Positions 1-4,695 of a stretch of DNA of 5,950 bases are shown piece by piece (positions within the stretch are counted from its first letter, which is position 1; each line of letters begins with the position of its first letter). Location of the stretch: positions 1-5,950 of the forward strand of contig NZ_JAQLFP010000052.1 in NCBI RefSeq assembly GCF_028207065.1, in the 5' to 3' direction. The position numbers and the translations under genes were made by a program. The notes beneath the pieces were generated by a model. The model worked only from the letters and a program-made list of their open reading frames with translations, searched no databases and was not told the origin of the DNA. This DNA is from Collinsella aerofaciens. Lineage in GTDB: Bacteria > Actinomycetota > Coriobacteriia > Coriobacteriales > Coriobacteriaceae.

Positions 1-20
1 CCGGCGCGTCCTCGGACATG

Positions 21-63
21 CAAGAAGCCCTCGCTGCGCACTTCGTGCGGCGAGGGCTTCTTG
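21..63. terminator. Strong hairpin, possible terminator of a gene left of the window
   Basis: The arms CAAGAAGCCCTCG (21-33) and its exact complement (51-63) form a 13-bp perfect stem. A further short stem CGCAC/GTGCG (37-41/45-49) closes on a TTC loop. The A-rich start and T-rich end of the stem resemble a bidirectional terminator, but no T run follows on either side, so it could also be a dispersed repeat. The roughly 90 nt after it (64-157) hold no gene I can support, although 79-116 can fold into a small branched GC structure. Confidence 0.5.
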
Positions 64-157
64 CGTCCTGCGGAGTGCGCCGGGAGGGAGCTTGCTCTCC
101 GCCCTGCGGGCTCGGCGATGTCACAACGAACAATAATTAATCTGAATTAAAGATGGT

Positions 158-186
158 GCGCGGCCTTTTAGCCGCGCTTTTGTTTT
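158..186 (+). terminator. Rho-independent terminator
   Basis: The stem GCGCGGC (158-164) pairs with GCCGCGC (171-177) over a 6-nt loop, and TTTTGTTTT follows directly. This is a textbook intrinsic terminator for plus-strand transcription entering from the left. The gene it serves is not visible in the window. Confidence 0.75.
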
Positions 187-214
187 GGTTCGCGCCATGT
201 GGGGGTGGTGGCGA

Positions 215-417
215 CGTGCATTTTTGCGAGTATTCTGCAATCGAAGGCCCCTGCATACCGGCTTCGGGCAAAAAATCGGGAGTTCTCGATGTTTTCTACG
301 AATGATGGGCGGGGTTATGGGCTGACAGCGTTTGATTTGCAGGGATATTCGCGGTCTTTGGCATTTATCGTGGCGTCCGAAGCTCTTGGTTATGTTGAAT
401 ACTCCTAAAAATGCACG
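215..417. repeat. Approx. 200-bp element with 21-bp terminal inverted repeats
   Basis: The ends are inverted repeats: 215-235 begins CGTGCATTTTT and ends GAGTATTC, and the complement of 397-417 reads the same with 2 differences in 21. The interior looks less GC-rich than the neighbouring genes. An open frame on the plus strand (199-408, 69 codons) has its stop inside the right repeat. It has no good ribosome binding site and no family I recognise, so I treat it as part of the element and not as a gene. No clear target-site duplication is visible. It is probably a miniature transposable element or a dispersed intergenic repeat; multi-copy status cannot be judged from this window. Confidence 0.55.
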
Positions 418-447
418 GCGCTTAGAGGGGGACCTTCGCGAAAAAGG

Positions 448-486
448 AAACTGCCCCGTCGAAGTATGCATTCGACGGGGCAGTTT
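448..486 (-). terminator. Terminator of lemA
   Basis: A 16-bp perfect stem (448-463 with 471-486; core ACTGCCCCGTCGAA) has a 7-nt loop. Read on the minus strand it ends in AGTTTCC followed by TTTTT, 37 nt past the lemA stop codon. This makes it the natural end of the lemA transcript. Confidence 0.8.
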
Positions 487-522
487 ATGCATTTGGTCGA
501 TTAAGGATGCGCTGCCAAACTA

Positions 523-1074
523 CTAGAACTTGACGGTCGGGGCCTGGCGGGCTGCTTCGGCGGCCTCGAAGCCCTGGCGCTCCTTAAACTGGAAGATGCC
601 GGCAAAGATGACAGCCGGGAACGTCTGAATGGCGTTGTTGTAGCTGAGCACGCAGTCGTTGTAGCTTTGGCGTGCATAGCTAATCTTGTTCTCGGTATCC
701 TCGAGCGATGCCTGCAGCTGCGTAAAGTTGGTGTTTGCCTTAAGATCGGGATAGGCCTCGGCTACGGCGAAGAGCTGACGCAGCGCACCGGTCAGCACGT
801 TGTCGGCTTCCATCTTGGCCTCGGGCGTAGTGGCCTTGACGGCGGTGTTACGCGCGCTGATCACGGCGGAGAGCGTCTCCTGCTCGTGCTTGGCGTAGCC
901 CTTGACGGTCTCGACCAGGTTGGGGATCAGGTCGTTGCGGCGCTGCAGCTGCGTATCGATGTTCTGCCAGGCGTTATCGATGCGGTTACGCTTGGTGACC
1001 ATGTTGTTGTAGATGCCGGCGATGGCGCAGACAATCACAATGACAACAACGATGCCGATGATGACGGTAATCAT
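523..1074 (-). CDS. lemA: LemA family membrane protein
   Basis: This is a 183-residue LemA family protein, the usual size. LemA proteins are small membrane-anchored proteins with a helical-bundle domain; their function is poorly defined. Residues 2-22 (ITVIIGIVVVIVIVCAIAG region) form one N-terminal membrane helix. It is followed by the family signature NNMVTKRNRIDNAWQNID (24-40), then QRRNDLIPNLVETVKGYAKHE (roughly 44-64), which is typical of LemA, and the C-terminal FPAVIFAGIFQF (152-163). The open frame extends upstream to 1299. The start at 1074 is chosen because GGAGA (1079-1083) lies 4 nt before it and because it puts the membrane helix at the N-terminus, as in other LemA proteins. It is monocistronic: a promoter lies at 1136-1164 and a terminator at 448-486. 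It is divergent from the TetR gene, with a 199-bp shared upstream region. Confidence 0.93.
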   Translation of the reverse strand: MITVIIGIVVVIVIVCAIAGIYNNMVTKRNRIDNAWQNIDTQLQRRNDLIPNLVETVKGYAKHEQETLSAVISARNTAVKATTPEAKMEADNVLTGALRQLFAVAEAYPDLKANTNFTQLQASLEDTENKISYARQSYNDCVLSYNNAIQTFPAVIFAGIFQFKERQGFEAAEAARQAPTVKF

Positions 1075-1135
1075 GATGTCTCCGTTTCGAATGGCCGCGG
1101 CGGCATGCGCCAGCTGCCGTTGGTATAACGCTACT

Positions 1136-1164
1136 AGTATACCCGCAACGTTTTGCCGTGCCGA
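1136..1164 (-). promoter_or_regulatory. lemA promoter with an overlapping dyad
   Basis: On the minus strand TCGGCA (1164-1159), a 17-nt spacer and TATACT (1141-1136) make a good sigma-70-type promoter, giving a leader of roughly 55 nt before lemA. The -10 box lies inside a dyad GGTATA-N10-TATACC (1122-1143), which could be an operator. The neighbouring divergent TetR protein is the obvious candidate to bind it, but that is inference. Confidence 0.55.
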
Positions 1165-1273
1165 ACTTTCCGGTAAGCGTTGTGTTTTCGGCGGGGTTGG
1201 CACCGGGGCAAAGCGCGCGAGGTACAGGTGTAAGATATGCGACAGATTGACGAGTGTTGTCTTTGCCCTGAGG

Positions 1274-1870
1274 ATGGCGATACCAGTGGACCTTCGCATT
1301 AAGAAAACCTACCGCGCCCTGTTCGATGCCTTCACCGAGCTTCTCGAGGAGCATCGTTTTGAGGACCTGACGGTTGCCATGCTGTGCGACCGCGCCATGA
1401 TTCGCCGCACGACCTTCTACAAGCACTTTCGCGACAAGAACGATTACTTTGCCTTTTATATCGATGAGCTCATGTCGGGCTTGCCGCAAAAACAGCCCGA
1501 TGAGGCCGGCGCGGTGTCTGCCGAGGACGTGCGCGCGCTTCGACACGCGATTTTGGACGATGCCATGGATTTGATTCTGGCGCACGAGCGGCTCATGGAT
1601 AACATTTTGGCGAGCAGCATGTCGGGCATGTTGACCAACGTTATTTGCGACCGCATTGCCCGCTCCATCCGCGAGCGTGTGATGAACGTGCTTGCCGAGG
1701 ATGCCCTGGCCCCCGTGTCACTCGAGACGACGTCTGAGTTTGTCGCCGGCGGTATTATTCGACTTTTCACGATATGGTGGGAATCGGGCCACGATCTTGA
1801 GCGTCGACCTGAGATAGCCGACGTGGTCGATGCGCTGTTTGAGCGGACCATGACACCGGTGCATCACTAG
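1274..1870 (+). CDS. TetR/AcrR family transcriptional regulator
   Basis: This protein of about 198 residues has the TetR layout. An N-terminal DNA-binding domain shows RIKKTYRALFDAF (8-20), then a helix-turn-helix at about 32-51 with the family-typical end RRTTFYKHFRDKNDYF. The C-terminal helical domain ends FVAGGIIRLFTIWWESG, a pattern seen in TetR C-terminal ligand/dimer domains. The ligand and targets cannot be told. Start choice is uncertain: ATG 1274 directly abuts GAGG (1270-1273), too close for a ribosome binding site, while GTG 1286 would sit 12 nt after it. A weak -10-like TAAGAT (1231-1236) lies upstream without a convincing -35. The gene is divergent from lemA and convergent with tRNA-Ser, so autoregulation or control of lemA through the shared 199 bp is plausible but unproven. 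Confidence 0.9.
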   Translation: MAIPVDLRIKKTYRALFDAFTELLEEHRFEDLTVAMLCDRAMIRRTTFYKHFRDKNDYFAFYIDELMSGLPQKQPDEAGAVSAEDVRALRHAILDDAMDLILAHERLMDNILASSMSGMLTNVICDRIARSIRERVMNVLAEDALAPVSLETTSEFVAGGIIRLFTIWWESGHDLERRPEIADVVDALFERTMTPVHH

Positions 1871-1873
1871 GAG

Positions 1874-1963
1874 TGGCGGAGAGAGGGGGATTCGAACCCC
1901 CGGAACGCTCTCGCGCTCAACGGTTTTCAAGACCGCCGCATTCAACCGCTCTGCCATCTCTCC
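1874..1963 (-). tRNA. tRNA-Ser (anticodon UGA)
   Basis: This is a 90-nt tRNA including an encoded CCA (complement of TGG at 1874-1876). The acceptor stem GGAGAGA (5' end 1963) pairs with TCTCTCC, with discriminator G. The anticodon loop CTTGAAA carries TGA (1929-1927), which reads UCA codons. The long variable arm (GAGCGCGAGAGCGTTC region) marks a class II, serine-type tRNA. The T arm has the GGTTCGAATCC core. It lies 3 nt from the stop codon of the convergent TetR gene, and I see no terminator downstream of it. Confidence 0.97.
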
Positions 1964-1973
1964 GTGAGTCGTA

Positions 1974-1979
1974 ATGATA
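1974..1979 (-). promoter_or_regulatory. Possible -10 box of tRNA-Ser
   Basis: TATCAT on the minus strand lies about 11 nt before the tRNA 5' end. No good -35 is present at the right spacing. It falls in the 51-bp gap between the tRNA and the divergent tadA fusion gene, so the two start regions must overlap. Confidence 0.35.
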
Positions 1980-2014
1980 GCATCGTTTTGAATTTGCAAC
2001 AGGGAAGGCGAACG

Positions 2015-3796
2015 ATGACGATCACCGAAATCGACGAGAAGTTCATGCGCGAGGCGCTGGCGGAGGCGCGCGCCGCCGCGGCGGTGGGCGAGGTGCCCAT
2101 CGGTGCCATAGTGGTGCGCGACGGCGAGATCGTCGCGAGGGCGCACAATCGGCGCGAGCTCGACCAGGATCCTTCGGCTCATGCAGAGTTCGCGGCCCTG
2201 TGCGCTGCCGCTCGGTCGCTCGGTCGCTGGCGCCTTTCCGATTGCACGGTCTACGTGACGCTCGAGCCATGCTGCATGTGTGCGGGGCTTATGGTTAACG
2301 CGCGCGTGGGGCGTTGCGTGTATGGCGCGGCTGATGCCAAGGCGGGCGCGCTGGGATCCCTATACGATTTGAATGCCGACTCGCGCCTGAATCATCGGTT
2401 CAATGTGACCGCCGGCGTACTGGCGGATGAATGCCGCGAGCTGCTGAGTAGCTATTTTGGCGGTCTGCGCGGAGCGGGCGGCGCTGATTGCGGTTGCGGT
2501 GCCGATCTTGAAGCGCACGCCGCTCACGCCGCAGCGCTTGCAGGTGCCGGCGAGGATGCTGGCACGGCGGTTGACTTTGGTCCTGCGTGCCGCCGGCCCC
2601 GTCGTGTGCTGCTGGCGATCGACTCCTTTAAGGGCAGCGTGTCGAGTGCGCAGGCGGAGGCGACGGTTGCCGAGGGCGTGCGCCGCGTTTGGCCCGATGC
2701 CGAGGTGCGTGCATTGCCGCTGGCAGATGGTGGCGAGGGAACGCTCGATGCCATCGCCGCATGCGGTGGCGAGCTCTCAACCTGCGATGTCGCAGGCCCC
2801 TTGGGCGACCGCGTGTCTGCCCGGATGCTGGTGGACGACGAGCGCGACTCGGCTGTAATTGAGATGGCCGAGGCGGCGGGTATTGGGTATTCGCCTTGCA
2901 CGGAGTCGTCGGCGCTGGCTGCTACAACCTATGGCGTGGGCGAGCTGATGCTCCGTGCGGTTCGTGCCGGGGCAAAGACTATCTATATTGGCTTGGGCGG
3001 CAGCGCCGCCAACGATGGTGGCGCCGGTATGCTGCAGGCACTGGGCGCGCGTGTGGTCGATGATCAGGGCTGCGATGTCGCCCCCGGTCTTGCGGGCCTT
3101 GAACACGTGGCGAGCGTTGATTTGGCGCCAGCGCTTCGGGCGCTGAACGGCGCGCGTGTCGTGGTGCTTTCTGATGTCGAGAACCCACTCGTGGGGCGCC
3201 GCGGTGCGCTGGCAGTGTTCGGTGGACAGAAGGGTCTGCCGGCGGATGATGCCGAGGCGCTGGGCAAGTACGACAGCTGGATGGTCGGCTACGGCCGCCT
3301 GCTCGATGCGGCAATTACCGGGGTGCGGGCTCAGGGATTGTTGCGCCTGCCCGAGGGTGCACGGACATTTGGCTCGGTGCTCGGTGTGCCCGGTGCCGGT
3401 GCTGCCGGCGGCCTGGGTGCCGCGCTGCTGGCGCTCGGTGCCGAGTTGCGTTCGGGCGTGGAGACGGTGCTCGATCTGATTGGGTTTGACGAGCGCGTAC
3501 GCGATGTCGACCTGGTCATTACGGGCGAGGGCAATATGGACGAGCAATCCGCCGCCGGTAAGGCGCCGGTGGGCATGGCCCGTCGCGCGAAGCGATATGG
3601 CAAGCCGGTGGTCGCCGTCGTGGGCGGGCGCGCCGTCAACCTGGATGCGGTGTATGAGCAGGGTATTGACTTGGTTTTGCCGATTTGCCGCAAGCCCATG
3701 CCTCTCGACCAGGCGCTCGGTGCGCAAGAAGCCACAACCAACCTCATCTGCGCTGGCGAGGCAGCTGCCCAAGCCTACGACCTCGCCCGCCTCTAA
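2015..3796 (+). CDS. TadA tRNA adenosine deaminase fused to glycerate 2-kinase
   Basis: A single 593-residue frame holds two complete enzymes. Residues 1-150 are TadA, which converts A34 to inosine in tRNA-Arg(ACG): HNRRELDQDPSAHAEFAAL carries the zinc ligand H56 and catalytic E58 (HAE), and LEPCCMCAG carries zinc ligands C86 and C89. Residues 197-593 are a glycerate 2-kinase of the GarK/GlxK family, which phosphorylates glycerate to 2-phosphoglycerate with ATP: DSFKGS (203-208), LADGGEGT (236-243), GLGGSAANDGG (326-336), SDVENPL (386-392), GAGAAGGLGAAL (460-471) and VITGEGNMD (501-509). A linker of about 45 residues (151-196), rich in Gly, Ala, Cys and His, joins them. ATG 2015 is chosen because GGAAGG (2003-2008) lies 6 nt upstream; a GTG start at 1964 would touch the tRNA and lacks such a site. 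Both domains keep their key motifs, so both are probably active. They are normally separate proteins. No intrinsic terminator follows directly; foldback repeats do. Confidence 0.93.
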   Translation: MTITEIDEKFMREALAEARAAAAVGEVPIGAIVVRDGEIVARAHNRRELDQDPSAHAEFAALCAAARSLGRWRLSDCTVYVTLEPCCMCAGLMVNARVGRCVYGAADAKAGALGSLYDLNADSRLNHRFNVTAGVLADECRELLSSYFGGLRGAGGADCGCGADLEAHAAHAAALAGAGEDAGTAVDFGPACRRPRRVLLAIDSFKGSVSSAQAEATVAEGVRRVWPDAEVRALPLADGGEGTLDAIAACGGELSTCDVAGPLGDRVSARMLVDDERDSAVIEMAEAAGIGYSPCTESSALAATTYGVGELMLRAVRAGAKTIYIGLGGSAANDGGAGMLQALGARVVDDQGCDVAPGLAGLEHVASVDLAPALRALNGARVVVLSDVENPLVGRRGALAVFGGQKGLPADDAEALGKYDSWMVGYGRLLDAAITGVRAQGLLRLPEGARTFGSVLGVPGAGAAGGLGAALLALGAELRSGVETVLDLIGFDERVRDVDLVITGEGNMDEQSAAGKAPVGMARRAKRYGKPVVAVVGGRAVNLDAVYEQGIDLVLPICRKPMPLDQALGAQEATTNLICAGEAAAQAYDLARL

Positions 3797-3811
3797 GGCC
3801 TATCTCCCTAT

Positions 3812-3880
3812 AAGTTGCGGTGAAATACGGAGTGTTTTTGCCTTTAAGGTGCCAATTCAGTCCGTATTCCACCGCAACTT
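3812..3880. repeat. Foldback repeat A (20-bp arms)
   Basis: The arms 3812-3831 and 3861-3880 (core GTTGCGGTG and ATACGGA) are complementary at 19 of 20 positions around a 29-nt loop. The repeat starts 15 nt after the tadA-kinase stop codon. No T run follows the right arm, so a standard terminator is not supported, although it could stabilise the mRNA 3' end. Open frames across it (for example 3820-4050 plus, 3744-3980 minus) match no family I know. Confidence 0.6.
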
Positions 3881-3930
3881 CGAGAATGTCCATTCGAGGT
3901 TGGCTGCCTTGGGTCTTGGGTCGGACCGTT

Positions 3931-4092
3931 TGCCACGAAATGCGACCATCTACTACGTTAAACCGGCCACCCTCGACCATTCCGGAATTTGCAAAAACAA
4001 AACCGCAGGTAGAAAGCTTGCCGATTTTCGAAAAAGTCGGCTATGGTTGACCCCTGTGGCCTAAACGTAGTAGATGGGCCCTTTTCGTGGCA
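3931..4092. repeat. Foldback repeat B, 162-bp imperfect palindrome
   Basis: The outer arms 3931-3959 and 4064-4092 match at 26 of 29 positions: TGCCACGAAA, then a 5-nt variable patch, then CCATCTACTACGTT. The similarity continues inward with gaps (GGCCAC / GTGGCC, then CGACCAT / ATGGTTG). At the centre is a smaller hairpin CCGATTTT / AAAAGTCGG (4021-4040). The whole could fold into one long RNA or cruciform stem. It has the build of a miniature inverted-repeat element or a structured non-coding RNA. No protein-coding signal is convincing inside it. Confidence 0.65.
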
Positions 4093-4109
4093 CAGCACCA
4101 GATCAGTCT

Positions 4110-4193
4110 ATTTAGGACGGGGCCTCCTTGACTACTTTCGCCACCCTGATGCCCCACCAGTCAAAAAGTAGTCAAAAAAGCCCCGTCCCAAAT
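4110..4193. repeat. Foldback repeat C, 84 bp, next to the ffs promoter
   Basis: The arms 4110-4138 and 4165-4193 match at 25 of 29 positions (GGACGGGGC ... TTGACTACTTT) around a 26-nt loop. TA dinucleotides lie at or beside both ends, which would fit insertion at TA, but they are offset by one base, so this is weak. The right arm carries AAAAAA, giving a T6 run inside the stem on the minus strand. The repeat ends 8 bp before the -35 box of ffs. Confidence 0.65.
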
Positions 4194-4201
4194 TAGCTGT
4201 C

Positions 4202-4230
4202 TTGCCCCATCGGGCGGGAGCGGGTAAGAT
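4202..4230 (+). promoter_or_regulatory. Promoter of the SRP RNA gene
   Basis: TTGCCC (4202-4207), a 17-nt spacer and TAAGAT (4225-4230) form a sigma-70-type promoter. The expected start near 4237 coincides with the base of the terminal SRP RNA stem (4238), which supports the assignment. Confidence 0.7.
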
Positions 4231-4236
4231 ATACCG

Positions 4237-4360
4237 AGCGCCTAGCGCGTTCGATGGGTTCGGATGACGACATGTTCCGAATCTGGTCAGGTCCGGAAGG
4301 AAGCAGCCATAAGGAGCCTCTGTCGGGCATCCGAATCCATCGAGTGCGCAGGCGCTTTTT
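4237..4360 (+). ncRNA. ffs: Signal recognition particle RNA, small (4.5S-like) type
   Basis: The conserved SRP core GTCAGGTCCGGAAGGAAGCA (4286-4305) is present, with the GGAA tetraloop (4295-4298) that binds Ffh and engages FtsY for co-translational membrane targeting. The ends form a long stem: GCGCCT (4238-4243) pairs with AGGCGC (4350-4355), continuing through TCGATGG and TTCGGATG (to 4266) with CATCCGAA and CCATCGA (4329-4342), with one bulge and a few wobble pairs. A T5 run (4356-4360) ends the transcript, so the terminal stem doubles as terminator. There is no Alu domain, so this is the short bacterial type. In Bacillus scr lies between tadA and dnaX; here tadA precedes it, but no dnaX follows. 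Confidence 0.95.
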
Positions 4361-4368
4361 GGTGCCGC

Positions 4369-4473
4369 GGCTACCCGCGAGTGCCGGCAGGGCGCTTGGT
4401 GTCTCGCTGGTCCTCGGCTTTGCCTGCGGGATCGCTCGACTACCAAGCGCCCTGCCGGCACTCGCGGGTAGCC
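4369..4473. repeat. Perfect 32-bp inverted repeat downstream of ffs
   Basis: Arms 4369-4400 (starting GGCTACCCGCGAGTGCC, ending GGGCGCTTGGT) and 4442-4473 are exact complements over 32 bp, with a 41-nt GC-rich loop. Weaker pairing continues outward: AGGCG plus a T run (4350-4362) against AACCAAAACCGCCT (4474-4487). It starts 9 nt after the ffs T run. No T run follows it, so it is not a second ordinary terminator. It may be a repeated palindromic element; it belongs to none of the three foldback types upstream. Confidence 0.75.
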
Positions 4474-4609
4474 AACCAAAACCGCCTGAAGGGTCACATT
4501 TATCTGAATTATTTAATCCCGTGCCTTTTGCTGCTCGGTGGCGTTGTCTGGGCATTGATGGCTACGTGGTTCAAGAGGCGGCGGTGCTGTTGCTTGAATT
4601 ATTGTAGTT
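4474..4609 (+). other. Intergenic stretch with a doubtful small membrane ORF
   Basis: The plus-strand frame ending at 4611 reads YLNYLIPCLLLLGGVVWAL, a good membrane helix, then KRRRCCCLNYCS, and its stop codon sits at the foot of the terminator at 4610. AAGGG (4489-4493) could be a ribosome binding site, but the codon at the right distance is ATT (4498), and no ATG, GTG or TTG lies well placed. It could be a decayed gene or chance. I do not call it a gene. Confidence 0.2.
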
Positions 4610-4650
4610 AAAGAGGCCCGTTTCCCTGGGTTGGGGAAACGGGCCTCTTT
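4610..4650. terminator. Bidirectional terminator
   Basis: A 17-bp perfect stem (4610-4626 with 4634-4650; AAAGAGGCCCG and CGGGCCTCTTT) has a loop of about 7 nt. The T-rich end continues to 4652, and on the minus strand the A-rich left arm gives the matching T run. It can end plus-strand transcription from the ffs side and minus-strand transcription of the surface-protein gene, whose stop codon is 45 nt away. Confidence 0.85.
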
Positions 4651-4695
4651 TTGTCTCTGGGCTTGTGGATTGGTGAAGGCAGAATGCTCTGTCGG

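Noticed and set aside
121..492. 123-codon minus-strand frame upstream of lemA
   Set aside because: It runs through the lemA terminator, the inverted-repeat element and another terminator, so it cannot be a real gene.
667..1128. 153-codon plus-strand frame opposite lemA
   Set aside because: Antisense shadow of lemA with low-complexity composition (G, V, L, D) and no family.
1075..1299. Longer lemA start giving 75 extra N-terminal residues
   Set aside because: It would bury the membrane helix in the protein, overlap the lemA promoter and start inside the TetR gene; LemA proteins begin near the membrane helix.
1964..2014. GTG start for the tadA fusion at 1964
   Set aside because: It abuts the tRNA 5' end, has no ribosome binding site, and adds residues unlike any TadA N-terminus; ATG 2015 has a good site.
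2777..3772. 331-codon minus-strand open frame opposite the glycerate kinase domain
   Set aside because: It is antisense to a clearly identified enzyme, has no recognisable domain, and long antisense frames are expected in GC-rich genes.
3480..4064. Plus-strand open frames over the foldback repeats (also 3820-4050) and the minus frame 3744-3980
   Set aside because: They consist of glycerate-kinase shadow plus repeat sequence, have no ribosome sites, and match no known family.
3797..4473. CRISPR array
   Set aside because: The repeats are inverted pairs of different sequence, not regularly spaced direct repeats with spacers.
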